A stretch of 13,503 nucleotides of DNA from Candidatus Zambryskiibacteriota bacterium (GTDB lineage: Bacteria; Patescibacteriota; Minisyncoccia; Phycocordibacterales; Zambryskibacteraceae), in the NCBI GenBank assembly GCA_024654145.1, contig JANLIM010000043.1, positions 1-13,503 of the forward strand, read 5' to 3'. Every line of letters begins with the position of its first letter. The stretch's first letter is position 1. Below are positions 1-6,738 of the stretch, in pieces. Made by a program: the position numbers and the translations under genes. The notes under the pieces were generated by a model. The model saw only the letters and a program-made list of their open reading frames with translations, ran no database searches and was not told the origin of the DNA.

Positions 1-309
1 GTGCTTTAAAACCATGCCGTTGGTCAAATAATTATATGCGGGCATGTCTTTATTGAGAAACCTCTCATAATTGCCCATATCTTGGTCAGTCTCAAGCCCT
101 GAGTCCAGCACAAAAACTTCGCCGTGTTCGACAGGATTCATGGTTCCGGCATCAACATTTAAATAAGGATCGGCCTTGATAAGGCTGACTTTGAACCCCT
201 TTGATTGGAGAATAACGCCGATAGAAGAGGTGGCGATGCCTTTGCCTACTCCGCTCATAACCCCACCCATGATGAAAATATATTTAGGAGGCTTGGCGCT
301 CTTATTCAT
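1..309 (-). CDS. pyrG: CTP synthase, N-terminal part (cut by window edge)
   Basis: CTP synthase converts UTP to CTP using ATP and glutamine in the cytoplasm. Reading the minus strand from ATG at 309 gives 103 residues, open to the window edge. They match the start of the amidoligase domain: a P-loop-like GGVMSGVGKGIATSSIG near residues 15-31, then KADPYLNVDAGTM and HGEVFVLDSGLETD, the strongly conserved nucleotide/Mg segments of the family. The glutaminase domain lies outside the window. The start is supported by an extended -10 (TGC-TAGAAT, 316-324) exactly 6 nt before the ATG, which predicts a leaderless message. The M23 peptidase gene ends 49 bp upstream on the same strand, so read-through from it is also possible. 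Family identity is very secure. Confidence 0.95.
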   Translation of the reverse strand, partial: MNKSAKPPKYIFIMGGVMSGVGKGIATSSIGVILQSKGFKVSLIKADPYLNVDAGTMNPVEHGEVFVLDSGLETDQDMGNYERFLNKDMPAYNYLTNGMVLKH

Positions 310-315
310 TTTCTG

Positions 316-324
316 ATTCTAGCA
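316..324 (-). promoter_or_regulatory. Extended -10 promoter of pyrG (leaderless type)
   Basis: On the minus strand TGC-TAGAAT is followed by the 6-nt spacer CAGAAA and then ATG. RNA polymerase would start at or next to the A of the ATG. No clear -35 is seen, as is common with extended -10 promoters. Confidence 0.55.
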
Positions 325-358
325 CGAGGGTGACCGAGAACCCTTTGGGGATAACCGA

Positions 359-1291
359 CTATTCGCCAAAGAGACCTAGGAATTTCTCTGGGTCAATAGA
401 GATACCCCCGATTCTCACTGTCAGATGGAGGTGCGGGCCAAAAACGTATCCAGTCTCTCCTGTCTTGCCTATAATCTCTCCTTTGTCCACTTTTTGGCCG
501 AGCTTTACTCCAATTTCCGAAAGATGCATATATACAGTATGAAGGCCAAGCCCATGGTCGATGATAATGGTATTGCCGTAATTTCTGAGATTCCTTGTGA
601 ACTGCACAGTGCCTGAGTTCATAGCATAAACTGGAGTACCTATGACAGCACGGAAGTCAGTGCCTTTATGGCTAATAGTCGAAGCTCCTGTAATGCGCGA
701 ATAGCCGTATGTGTCGGTAACCACGATTGGCGGATTTAGAGGTAAGCGAAAGGGTCCATCCCACAACTTGGTATCTGCAGAAGATACAGCACTTATAAGC
801 GCTCCTTCTTGGACCAATGTGCTAATAAGCTCTCTCTCACTTTCAGTAGTATTGCCGCCAAGTTTCTCAGGAATACCTAAAGGTGCTTGAGCAATCTCGC
901 GCGGTGAGATTACAAGCTTCTCCTCCAATTTTGTGCCGTCGGAAAGATTTAATTCCAAAGAATATGTCCCAGGGCTCATTCTAAGGTCAATACCGATAAG
1001 AGCCGACGCCCGCCCCTCGTAATTAAACACGCCCACACGCTTCCTATTAAAAATAAGAGAACTAACTGTAGTAGTTGCCAGTCCTTTTATGGTAATGAGA
1101 GCTGGGTCACCCTGTCTGATTTCTAAAGGCGATACTACGACTTCTAGAGCTTCACCCACGACCTCCTCTTGATTCTCGGTAAAAGGGATATTGGAAACCT
1201 TAGATGTTCTCTGAAGATTCCATACAATAAACCCAGCTATTAAACTGAGTACCAGAACCCTAATAATGTATATAAATACTTTACTTTGCAT
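359..1291 (-). CDS. Membrane-anchored M23 (LytM-type) peptidase
   Basis: This is a 310-residue envelope protein predicted to cut peptidoglycan cross-links or peptides. One N-terminal membrane segment (about residues 5-25) is followed by a beta-rich region (about 45-130) with no family I can name. The M23 domain fills about 185-305. Zinc ligands are visible: H208 and D212 in HKGTDF, then the HLH motif with H289; H256 in YMHLSE is the usual additional active-site His. All expected catalytic residues are present, so it should be active rather than a degenerate LytM activator. The gene lies between a GNAT gene (24 bp upstream) and pyrG. A possible TTGAAT-N18-TATATT promoter sits just before the ATG, but its spacing would put the transcription start at the start codon or just inside it, so the exact start is less certain. 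Confidence 0.88.
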   Translation of the reverse strand: MQSKVFIYIIRVLVLSLIAGFIVWNLQRTSKVSNIPFTENQEEVVGEALEVVVSPLEIRQGDPALITIKGLATTTVSSLIFNRKRVGVFNYEGRASALIGIDLRMSPGTYSLELNLSDGTKLEEKLVISPREIAQAPLGIPEKLGGNTTESERELISTLVQEGALISAVSSADTKLWDGPFRLPLNPPIVVTDTYGYSRITGASTISHKGTDFRAVIGTPVYAMNSGTVQFTRNLRNYGNTIIIDHGLGLHTVYMHLSEIGVKLGQKVDKGEIIGKTGETGYVFGPHLHLTVRIGGISIDPEKFLGLFGE

Positions 1292-1314
1292 CTAATATAA
1301 GACGAGCAAGAATG

Positions 1315-1818
1315 CTAATTCAAAAGTTTGGCCATAATAACAAGATCGTCATAGCTATCTTCTGACTCTACTGCATGCCGCTTCACTCCTTCTATCTCAT
1401 AACCCAGTCTCTTATAAAGTTTGATTGCGCCGGTATTTCTAGAAAAAACTTCAAGCTCAATCCTCTTAACAGCTCTCAATTTTGCATAATTCTCCAGTTC
1501 CTTAAATAAAAGTGTTCCAATCCCCTGGCCACGATTCTCTGCACTTACAGCAGTACTTACAATATAAATATTTTCTCGCTGTTTTCGCTGTCGGCCTAGT
1601 ACTAAACTCAAATATCCTACCAAAGCACCCTCGCGAGTAGCAACAAATGTCCTCATCCTATGCCTATGCCAGATAGCTTTAAGAAAGAAATGGAGGAGAG
1701 AATCAACTGTCGCCATATCTCCCGAAGCGTAGTAATCATTTCTTGACCTAAATTTTAAAAGCTTAGGTATTTCGTGAAATCTCAGTGGTCTGATTTCAAC
1801 TTCATCTGGAATAGTCAT
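1315..1818 (-). CDS. GNAT-family N-acetyltransferase
   Basis: This 167-residue acetyl-CoA-dependent acetyltransferase resembles the RimI type in fold; its substrate cannot be told from sequence. The acetyl-CoA motif A is RGQGIG at residues 96-101, preceded by the beta4 strand YIVSTAVS and followed by an amphipathic helix. The C-terminal motif B region NTGAIKLYKRLGYEIEG (about 128-144) is typical. The reading frame stays open upstream to an ATG at 1887, but that ATG lies inside the hairpin terminator of the upstream gene. The ATG at 1818 instead sits 7 nt after an extended -10 (TGC-TATTAT, 1826-1834), so I chose 1818. It is monocistronic or leads into the M23 gene. Confidence 0.85.
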   Translation of the reverse strand: MTIPDEVEIRPLRFHEIPKLLKFRSRNDYYASGDMATVDSLLHFFLKAIWHRHRMRTFVATREGALVGYLSLVLGRQRKQRENIYIVSTAVSAENRGQGIGTLLFKELENYAKLRAVKRIELEVFSRNTGAIKLYKRLGYEIEGVKRHAVESEDSYDDLVIMAKLLN

Positions 1819-1825
1819 TGAGTTA

Positions 1826-1834
1826 ATAATAGCA
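1826..1834 (-). promoter_or_regulatory. Extended -10 promoter of the GNAT gene
   Basis: On the minus strand TGC-TATTAT is followed by 7 nt and ATG at 1818. This supports the shorter start and predicts a leaderless or nearly leaderless mRNA. Confidence 0.5.
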
Positions 1835-1875
1835 GATTCAAAGATACTTAAATGCAAAGTTTTGCAATAAAACAC

Positions 1876-1899
1876 AAAGCACTCCATATGGAGTGCTTT
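1876..1899 (-). terminator. Intrinsic terminator after the sigma/anti-sigma pair
   Basis: A perfect 24-bp palindrome with arms AAAGCACTCC / GGAGTGCTTT around a central ATAT. On the minus strand it is followed by GTGTTTTATTG, a T-rich tract. It begins 24 bp after the stop of the DUF5667-like gene and closes that transcription unit. Confidence 0.8.
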
Positions 1900-1922
1900 A
1901 TGTTTTAGAGTGGTTAGCTTGT

Positions 1923-2840
1923 TTACTGGAAGATGTTTGCTCTTATTTCTAGTCCTCGTCCACGACCGTCGTTCTCTTCTTCACTATCATCATCTTCATC
2001 TTTGTCTTCATTTTCATCATCCTCATCTTCTTCATCAGAGTCTGATTCAATTTTGCTCTTTATGTTAATAAGCCCGTTATCCTTAAGCTCAATACGAATG
2101 CGATTATCTTCTTCTCGTACTTCAATACGGCTTTTATTGCCGTTGGTATTAATCTCAATTTTATCTCCGCCAATCTCTCTCTTTAGGCGAAGTTTGAAAT
2201 CCTCATTGTTTTTAACAGTAGCCTTTACTCCATCCGTATTTACTAGAGTTTCAAGCTTTTCTATTACCGTCTGGATGCGAGCCTGAGCTTCTAAGTTGCC
2301 GGAAGCCTCCAGGTCAGCTGATATTTTAGATAAATATGAGAGAGCTACGTTAACTCCTGCACCCACCTGCTGGTCCTTACGGCTCAAAGTAGTGGTGGCT
2401 GTTGTAGTTGCTGCTTGCCCTGAGCTTGTCGAACGGGTAGTAGAAGCAGATGCCTTGAGGCGAGCATCCGTCACTAATGCCTGAACTTCACTTAAGCGTT
2501 CTTCTGCGAATTTAGCTTTAAGGTCAGCAGCTCTTACTTTACCAGCAAAAGCAATACGAACCTCTTCTGTGGCACGGTCTATGCCGAATAGTAAATCTCC
2601 AGGCCTCGAGTTGTCCGCCATTGCGGCTGTGCCGCCCACACCGAGAAACATTACTGTTGCGATCATTAAGGGAATCATAGGCTTAAATTTAATATTAGTT
2701 GGTAAGTACCAAGGTGAGGGCACCGGCTTTTCAATAGTCGAAACAATACGTTGCCAGACTATATCTTTTTCAGAAGAAGTAAGGCCGCGAATGTGGCGTT
2801 TGTCCAAAAGATCTTCAATTTTTTTATTACTATTTTTCAT
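1923..2840 (-). CDS. DUF5667-like membrane protein, probable anti-sigma factor
   Basis: This 305-residue protein is likely the membrane partner that restrains the ECF sigma factor encoded just upstream. The gene starts 11 bp inside the sigma gene's end, so the two are translationally coupled. Residues 1-50 are cytoplasmic and charged. One membrane segment spans about 54-75. A segment resembling DUF5667 follows (ADNSRPGDLLFGIDRATEEVR, about 75-95), then helical regions. Residues 265-291 are almost entirely Asp/Glu/Ser, before a short basic GRGRG and a hydrophobic end. Residues 135-142 are encoded by an inserted short repeat (see 2418-2437). Anti-sigma function is inferred from gene order and topology; no ZAS zinc motif is visible. 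A calcium or cation-sensing role for the acidic tail is only a possibility. Confidence 0.72.
   Translation of the reverse strand: MKNSNKKIEDLLDKRHIRGLTSSEKDIVWQRIVSTIEKPVPSPWYLPTNIKFKPMIPLMIATVMFLGVGGTAAMADNSRPGDLLFGIDRATEEVRIAFAGKVRAADLKAKFAEERLSEVQALVTDARLKASASTTRSTSSGQAATTTATTTLSRKDQQVGAGVNVALSYLSKISADLEASGNLEAQARIQTVIEKLETLVNTDGVKATVKNNEDFKLRLKREIGGDKIEINTNGNKSRIEVREEDNRIRIELKDNGLINIKSKIESDSDEEDEDDENEDKDEDDDSEEENDGRGRGLEIRANIFQ
2418..2437. repeat. Dispersed short repeat CCCTGAGCTTGTCGAACGGG inside a gene
   Basis: Plus-strand CCCTGAGCTTGTCGAACGGG is one base away from the widespread imperfect palindrome CCCTGAGCTTGTCGAAGGG found scattered in many bacterial genomes. It is read in frame in the DUF5667-like gene as RSTSSGQ, a low-complexity segment between two helical regions, so the insertion is tolerated. 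Only one copy occurs in this window; its repeat nature rests on general knowledge. Confidence 0.6.
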
Positions 2841-3369
2841 ATCCTAGAAGTTCTTTTAGTTTCGCAAGTGCACGATGGTGGCGCACTTTAACAGCACTTT
2901 CACCTTTATCTAGAAGCTTGGCAATCTCGGGAAAAGACAGCCCGGAGTAGTATCTTAACTTTATCAGTTCTTGGTCTTCTTTGTTTAATTTACCAAGAGC
3001 TTGGAATAAGACTGCAATCTCTCCAGCTAAGGATTCATCTGTGTTTGAAGGATCGTTATCCATCTCGTCAAGCGAAACGGTCAGCGGTCTAAACCGGTAG
3101 AGTTTAGCAAGCTTGCGTCTTGCGATAACGAAAAGGAACCCCATAAACTCTCCGTCTGAAGAGTAGATGAATCCACTCTTCTCAAAGGCTTTCCAGAGGT
3201 CTAAGAACACTTCTTGGAGGATATCATGCGCATCATCCCTTGTGGCGACTCTTACTCTAATAAAGCGGAATAGATCATCAGAGAATCGGTCGTACAGAGT
3301 TTGGAATGCGATAACATTACCATGAATGCTCTCCCGAATCAGAATTTCCGTAGATTGTCCTTTTTCCAT
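2830..3369 (-). CDS. ECF-type RNA polymerase sigma factor
   Basis: This 179-residue sigma-70 family protein contains only regions 2 and 4. Region 2 covers about residues 17-92, with the core-binding helix DAHDILQEVFLDLWKAF and a -10 reading part ending ARRKLAKLYRF. Region 4 covers about 120-175, with the helix-turn-helix LSFPEIAKLL-DKGESAVKVRHHRALAKL reading the -35. A short acidic linker joins the domains. It is the first gene of a two-gene operon with the overlapping anti-sigma-like gene and probably answers an envelope or cation signal. A possible -10 (TATACT, 3402-3407) lies about 33 nt before the ATG; no clear -35 or Shine-Dalgarno is seen. Its target promoters cannot be deduced. Confidence 0.9.
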   Translation of the reverse strand: MEKGQSTEILIRESIHGNVIAFQTLYDRFSDDLFRFIRVRVATRDDAHDILQEVFLDLWKAFEKSGFIYSSDGEFMGFLFVIARRKLAKLYRFRPLTVSLDEMDNDPSNTDESLAGEIAVLFQALGKLNKEDQELIKLRYYSGLSFPEIAKLLDKGESAVKVRHHRALAKLKELLGYEK

Positions 3370-3500
3370 TAATTGCTAGCTTCTACTTAGTCAATGACCT
3401 GAGTATACCTTATGGTTACATTGACAGAAAGTAGAAAATGTCTTAAAGCTCAAAGAACCGTTTAGAGCAGCCGTTTTGATTCAGTTTGGTTTTCCTCTAA

Positions 3501-3710
3501 TTAGCCTTTGCTTCCAAAACTATCATCATCTTCATCCGACCCTTCTAAAGGATCAAACCCTTCATCAGAACCTCCAATACCAGTGAAGTCAGTGGTGGTT
3601 GTATTCTCGTCATTTTCACGGACGAGGTTGCCATCCCCTCTATTAAAGAGCCAGAAACCGCCTACTATCAAAAGCAAGACTACCAGTACTGTTGTAATTG
3701 TTTTTCCCAT
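3501..3710 (-). CDS. Small membrane-anchored acidic protein, unknown function
   Basis: This 69-residue protein has one N-terminal membrane segment (about residues 4-22, TITTVLVVLLLIVGGFWLF), a short basic/polar stretch, and an acidic tail rich in Asp, Glu, Gly and Ser (about 45-69). The layout of anchor plus acidic tail resembles in miniature the DUF5667-like protein encoded downstream on the same strand, and the sigma factor could control it, but nothing in sequence proves that. I recognise no family. The ATG at 3710 is the only good start; there is no Shine-Dalgarno and no clean -10 at leaderless spacing. The hydrophobic segment argues that it is real rather than a chance frame. Confidence 0.6.
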   Translation of the reverse strand: MGKTITTVLVVLLLIVGGFWLFNRGDGNLVRENDENTTTTDFTGIGGSDEGFDPLEGSDEDDDSFGSKG

Positions 3711-3783
3711 AAATATGTAAACGGATTAGAAGCTCTTTCCTAACAGCTGTTGAGTTTAAAAAGCTTTAAAACTAGACTTTGAT

Positions 3784-4008
3784 TTAAATATTCTGTGGAA
3801 GCCAGTCAATCATCCTTTTGCGATGCTGGTCGAGGGACCATGAGCCATTGGCTTTAAAAAGAGAAGTGTGAGCTTCCTTGAACCTTTCAAGAATCTTTAA
3901 AGAAACCTTGGGGTAACCTTCTGGAATATTCTTGTTATAACTCTCTAAAAATTCAGCATCCGAGAGAGGAATTTCATTTAGCATAATCTGCCCTGGGACT
4001 TTTTTCAT
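3784..4008 (-). CDS. Small soluble protein of unknown function
   Basis: A 74-residue charged protein beginning MKKVPGQIMLNE and ending RMIDWLPQNI. It appears helical, with no membrane segment and no cysteine. I do not recognise the family. The frame is open up to an ATG at 4047, but a full promoter sits between the two starts: TTGAAA (4038-4043), a 17-nt spacer, and TATCAT (4015-4020), preceded by TGG as an extended -10. The ATG at 4008 is exactly 6 nt after the -10, so the leaderless start at 4008 is preferred over the 87-residue version. It lies divergent from the palindrome-flanked gene at 4131. Confidence 0.62.
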   Translation of the reverse strand: MKKVPGQIMLNEIPLSDAEFLESYNKNIPEGYPKVSLKILERFKEAHTSLFKANGSWSLDQHRKRMIDWLPQNI

Positions 4009-4014
4009 AACCAT

Positions 4015-4043
4015 ATGATACCACGAATCAATTAATATTTCAA
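4015..4043 (-). promoter_or_regulatory. Promoter TTGAAA-N17-TATCAT of the small gene
   Basis: Minus strand: -35 TTGAAA at 4038-4043, 17-nt spacer ending in TGG, -10 TATCAT at 4015-4020, then ATGGTT and the start ATG at 4008. Both boxes and the extended -10 are good matches. Confidence 0.7.
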
Positions 4044-4085
4044 TCATCCTTCTTAAATCCTAACCGGACCTGAATTTTAATTCGG

Positions 4086-4123
4086 AATATAACATTTCTA
4101 GCGATCGCTAGAAATGTTATATT
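4086..4123. repeat. Perfect 38-bp palindrome upstream of the Cas2-fold gene
   Basis: Every base from 4086 to 4123 pairs around the centre of GCGA|TCGC; the arms read AATATAACATTTCTAGCGA and its complement. The right end carries TGT-TATATT, an extended -10 ending 7 nt before the ATG at 4131, and by symmetry the left end carries the same box pointing left. It could be an operator for the encoded winged-helix protein, a hairpin end of a mobile element, or both. A related palindrome lies at 4615-4674. Confidence 0.93.
4115..4123 (+). promoter_or_regulatory. Extended -10 promoter within the palindrome
   Basis: TGT-TATATT in the right arm of the 38-bp palindrome, followed by ACAGTAT and ATG. Binding of a regulator to the palindrome would block this promoter, which suggests autoregulation by the winged-helix domain of the product. 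Confidence 0.5.
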
Positions 4124-4130
4124 ACAGTAT

Positions 4131-4625
4131 ATGAGTTTGACGAAGGAAATATTGAGAATTACCGCACGTTATCATCCTATTGGTTACAGCCAGCTTTTTG
4201 AATACTTATACAACGAAACAGTTTATGGTAAGAAATTGAATGAGAATTCCGTTCGCGCAATTGTTAAGAGAATGGAAAAGAATGGTTTGATCAAAAAGAA
4301 CGGTAAAAAATGGTTACTCACAGTAAACGGTGGAAATAACTTGGAAAAAAGGCACTTAGTTATTAAAAAGTTTTTAAACCCGAAAGATGTCATGATCAAC
4401 AGACAAAAAGAGAAAAAACTTATTATCATTTTTGACATTCCAGAAAAGAAAAAGAAATACCGCGAGTGGTTGAGAACTGAGTTAATTGGCTACGGATTCA
4501 GTCTTGTGCAGAAAAGTGTCTGGTTCGGACCGCCTTTACCAAAAGAATTTGTAGAATATTTGGGTGAAGCGGGACTTCTAAAATACGTAAAGTTCTTTAA
4601 AGCTTCTGAGAGAGATTTAATTTAA
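4131..4625 (+). CDS. Winged-helix protein with Cas2/PaaX-like C-terminal domain
   Basis: A 164-residue very basic protein. Residues 1-66 look like a winged helix (LNENSVRAIVKRMEKNGLIKK, then the wing). After a linker, residues 95-164 look like the ferredoxin-like Cas2 fold found in Cas2 and in the C-terminal part of PaaX regulators: strand KKLIIIFDIPE with an Asp (D102) where Cas2 carries its catalytic Asp, helix, then GFSLVQKSVWFGP. No cas1, effector or repeat array is nearby, so a CRISPR role is unlikely. The gene is the only plus-strand gene in the left half and is tightly enclosed by two related palindromes, 4086-4123 and 4615-4674; the second overlaps the last three codons and the stop. 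Options are an autoregulated PaaX-like repressor or a nuclease/transposase-like protein of a tiny element. The fold call is by pattern only. Confidence 0.78.
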   Translation: MSLTKEILRITARYHPIGYSQLFEYLYNETVYGKKLNENSVRAIVKRMEKNGLIKKNGKKWLLTVNGGNNLEKRHLVIKKFLNPKDVMINRQKEKKLIIIFDIPEKKKKYREWLRTELIGYGFSLVQKSVWFGPPLPKEFVEYLGEAGLLKYVKFFKASERDLI

Positions 4626-4674
4626 AATCTAACAAATTAAGCGATCGCTACAAATGTTAGATTTTAAATTAAAT
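4615..4674. repeat. 60-bp imperfect palindrome at the 3' end of the Cas2-fold gene
   Basis: The outer arms (4615-4634 and 4655-4674) are perfectly complementary over 20 bp. The central 10 bp AGCGATCGCT is also palindromic; an asymmetric stretch of five positions separates core and arms. The core and right half share AGCGATCGCTA, AAATGTTA and ATT with the palindrome at 4086-4123. It begins inside the coding sequence. The stem is AT-rich and lacks a following T tract, so a classic terminator is not convincing. Confidence 0.9.
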
Positions 4675-4794
4675 AAAGCAAATAAAGCAAAAGCTTCTTC
4701 CACTAAGCACTTTTTATCTCCATAAACTTAAGTACGGTAACGATATCAGAAGTAATACATCAATCTTTAAAATAACGTACTTTTAAACCGAGAA
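4675..4794. other. Gene-poor AT-rich spacer
   Basis: There is no coding frame of note between the palindrome and the end of the ABC-F gene. A tandem AAATAAAGC direct repeat begins at 4672, and a 7-bp inverted pair AAGTACG/CGTACTT has too long a loop to be a terminator. Confidence 0.5.
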
Positions 4795-6261
4795 CTACTT
4801 GGCCAAGTCGAGAGTCTCGTCTATCCTGATTCTCTTCACGAACTCAGGCACGTGGCTAACCAGAACCATGGCTCCCTCATACTTATCGAGCGCTTCTGCT
4901 ATGACAGGTAGATGACGGAAGTTGATGTGATTGGTCGGCTCATCGAGGATAAGTAAGCCAGGCTTTTGCAGTACGAGTCGAGCGAATGCTACTAAGCCTT
5001 TCTGGCCTTCTGAGAGACCTCCAATTTTACTCTTGATAACATCGGCATGGATGAGAAATCCCGCCGCAACGGAGCGCATACCTTCCTCACTCTTCTTATC
5101 CATCACAGACATGAGAGATTCGTAAACTGTTTCATCAAAGTTGAGGGTTGAAAAGTCTTGACGGTAATAGCCGACCGTTATTCCAGGAATAATTGTTAGA
5201 CCTTTTTCCTCTCCTTTCGACAGTGACTCAAGAAGCGTACTTTTGCCTATACCATTGGGACCTTTGAGGAACAAATGTTGCTTCTTGCGTAGCGCTATGT
5301 TCGCTTTTCTTTTTATCGGCTTGTAAGTCTTAAGATTAAGAGTGGTGAATTCCTTGATAGTAAGAATATCTCCATTGATATCTTCCTGTGCTGGAATGAT
5401 AAACGGCCGGATTGTTTTATCCTCTTTTCGTGTCTCAACCATAGCGTCTTCTAACTCTTCGGCTTTGTCACGCATACGTCGAGCTACTAGACGCATCTGA
5501 CCTCCTTTGTTAGCAAAGAAATTGGACTTATCCTTGTTGGCTTGTATTTCTTTTTCTAACTGAGCATTTTTTCTCCTTTCCTTCTCCACTCTGAGAGCAA
5601 TCTGATCCACTACATCAAAATAGTTCCCGACATATTGCTCTACTTTCTTTGTAAAAACATCTAAATACAAAACACCGTCAGTAAATGAGTTAAGGAATTC
5701 TGCATCGTGAGAAATAACTATGACTGTCTTTTTGTAATCCTTAAGAAACTCTGTGAGATGTTCAATGCCCGCTTTGTCCAAATTGTTTGTCGGTTCATCA
5801 AGAAGTAACAAACCTGGATCTTGTATAAGTGCTGAAGCTAGAAGAAGACGTGCTTGCTGACCTCCAGAGAACGAGTTTATGACCCTGTCATGTATCTTTG
5901 TGTGTCCTTTAAGATTTACAACTTCGAGCACCTCATCGATTCTTGGATCAATGTCATAAATCTTCTCTTCAAACATTTTTTCAAAAAATTCCCTGACTGT
6001 CAGTACTAAGTCTGATCTCGGAATTACCTGACGAGAAAGAGCTACGGAGAGGTTGTGGACCACGTGCACATTACCTGTGTCAGGTTTGATAGCTCTAGTA
6101 ATCATTCCGAAGATAGTGCTTTTCCCGGCACCATTCTGCCCCATAATCGTAATTTTCGAGTTTTCCCGCACAGTAAAACACGCCTCATCTAGGATAGGTT
6201 TGTCCTGGTCATACTCGAAACTGACATCCTCAAAGCGAAGAATAACGCCATCTTTTGACAT
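4795..6261 (-). CDS. ABC-F family ATPase (ribosome-associated)
   Basis: A 488-residue cytosolic protein with two ABC domains and no membrane segments, typical of ABC-F factors that act on the ribosome E site (EttA/Uup type or antibiotic resistance type). Domain 1: Walker A GQNGAGKST (41-49), signature FSGGQQ (131-136), Walker B LLLLDEPTNNLD (151-162), switch His in ISHD (183-186). The charged helical linker (P-site tip region) covers about 211-290. Domain 2: Walker A GPNGIGKST (334-342), signature LSEGQ (416-420), Walker B LLILDEPTNHIN (436-447). The second D-loop has Asn in place of the usual Asp, and its signature is less canonical. I chose ATG 6261 over an in-frame GTG at 6279 because an extended -10 (TGT-TAGAAT, 6270-6278) lies between them. 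The exact subfamily is not decided. Confidence 0.92.
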   Translation of the reverse strand: MSKDGVILRFEDVSFEYDQDKPILDEACFTVRENSKITIMGQNGAGKSTIFGMITRAIKPDTGNVHVVHNLSVALSRQVIPRSDLVLTVREFFEKMFEEKIYDIDPRIDEVLEVVNLKGHTKIHDRVINSFSGGQQARLLLASALIQDPGLLLLDEPTNNLDKAGIEHLTEFLKDYKKTVIVISHDAEFLNSFTDGVLYLDVFTKKVEQYVGNYFDVVDQIALRVEKERRKNAQLEKEIQANKDKSNFFANKGGQMRLVARRMRDKAEELEDAMVETRKEDKTIRPFIIPAQEDINGDILTIKEFTTLNLKTYKPIKRKANIALRKKQHLFLKGPNGIGKSTLLESLSKGEEKGLTIIPGITVGYYRQDFSTLNFDETVYESLMSVMDKKSEEGMRSVAAGFLIHADVIKSKIGGLSEGQKGLVAFARLVLQKPGLLILDEPTNHINFRHLPVIAEALDKYEGAMVLVSHVPEFVKRIRIDETLDLAK

Positions 6262-6269
6262 AGTCCGAG

Positions 6270-6278
6270 ATTCTAACA
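6270..6278 (-). promoter_or_regulatory. Extended -10 promoter of the ABC-F gene
   Basis: Minus-strand TGT-TAGAAT, followed by an 8-nt gap to ATG at 6261. It predicts an almost leaderless mRNA and argues against the in-frame GTG at 6279. Confidence 0.5.
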
Positions 6279-6320
6279 CAAATCCTTAAAATTCGAGGAT
6301 ACACTAACTCATGTTGGAGT

Positions 6321-6734
6321 TTACTCGTTGACCGTAAGAGTGCCTGTCATGCCCATAGCTCTGTGATTACCTATCGAGCAGTAGTACTCGAAGGTGCCTG
6401 ATTCATCGGCTATAAACTCAATAGTCTCGCTTTCGCCAGTTTGAAGAATCTGCGTACGAACATCGTATCCTTCGACAACAAGGTCATGAGTGCCTACGGT
6501 ATTAGTAAGAGTGATTCTCACTCTCTCACCTTTATTTACCTCTATTTCCGAATCACTAAAAGAGAAGTTACTTGCGTTTATAGTAAACTCTCTTGTGGCA
6601 AGTTCAGTTCCCCCTGCTTCCGAGTTGTTCTCCTCCTGGTTTACTTGTGGTACTACTGCCTCATCTCGATCCATCCACGTCCATATTCCCCAGACGACCA
6701 ATGCCACGATGATGACTCCGATAACTGTTTTCAT
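6321..6734 (-). CDS. Membrane-anchored cupredoxin (type 1 copper protein)
   Basis: A 137-residue extracytoplasmic copper protein, probably an electron carrier. The N-terminal anchor covers about residues 4-20 (VIGVIIVALVVWGIWTW), followed by an acidic/polar linker to about 45 and then the cupredoxin beta-barrel. The copper ligands appear complete: H83 in GTHDLVV, C119, H124 and M129 in YYCSIGNHRAMGM (C-x4-H-x4-M). The family commonly exchanges electrons with membrane heme proteins. The adjacent divergent gene encodes a ferric-reductase-like heme protein and the two starts are only 16 bp apart, so a functional redox pair is a reasonable inference. A -10 (TATTAT) ends 5 nt before the ATG, which predicts leaderless translation. 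Confidence 0.88.
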   Translation of the reverse strand: MKTVIGVIIVALVVWGIWTWMDRDEAVVPQVNQEENNSEAGGTELATREFTINASNFSFSDSEIEVNKGERVRITLTNTVGTHDLVVEGYDVRTQILQTGESETIEFIADESGTFEYYCSIGNHRAMGMTGTLTVNE

Positions 6735-6738
6735 GGTT

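Noticed and set aside
1819..1887. 23-residue N-terminal extension of the GNAT at 1315
   Set aside because: The upstream ATG is inside the terminator hairpin of the preceding gene, and an extended -10 lies between the two starts.
1933..2286. Plus-strand Ser-rich open frame
   Set aside because: It is the reverse reading of the Asp/Glu-rich codons of the DUF5667-like gene, without start signals.
4101..4108. GCGATCGC as a cyanobacterial HIP1 sequence
   Set aside because: It occurs only as the centre of the two palindromes, not dispersed through the window, and nothing else suggests cyanobacteria.
4131..4625. Cas2 of a CRISPR-Cas locus
   Set aside because: There is no cas1, no effector gene and no regularly spaced direct repeats; the protein has an added N-terminal winged helix like PaaX regulators.
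4615..4674. Intrinsic terminator of the Cas2-fold gene
   Set aside because: The stem is AT-rich outside the 8-bp core, overlaps the coding end and lacks a T tract; its similarity to the upstream palindrome points to a DNA-level role.
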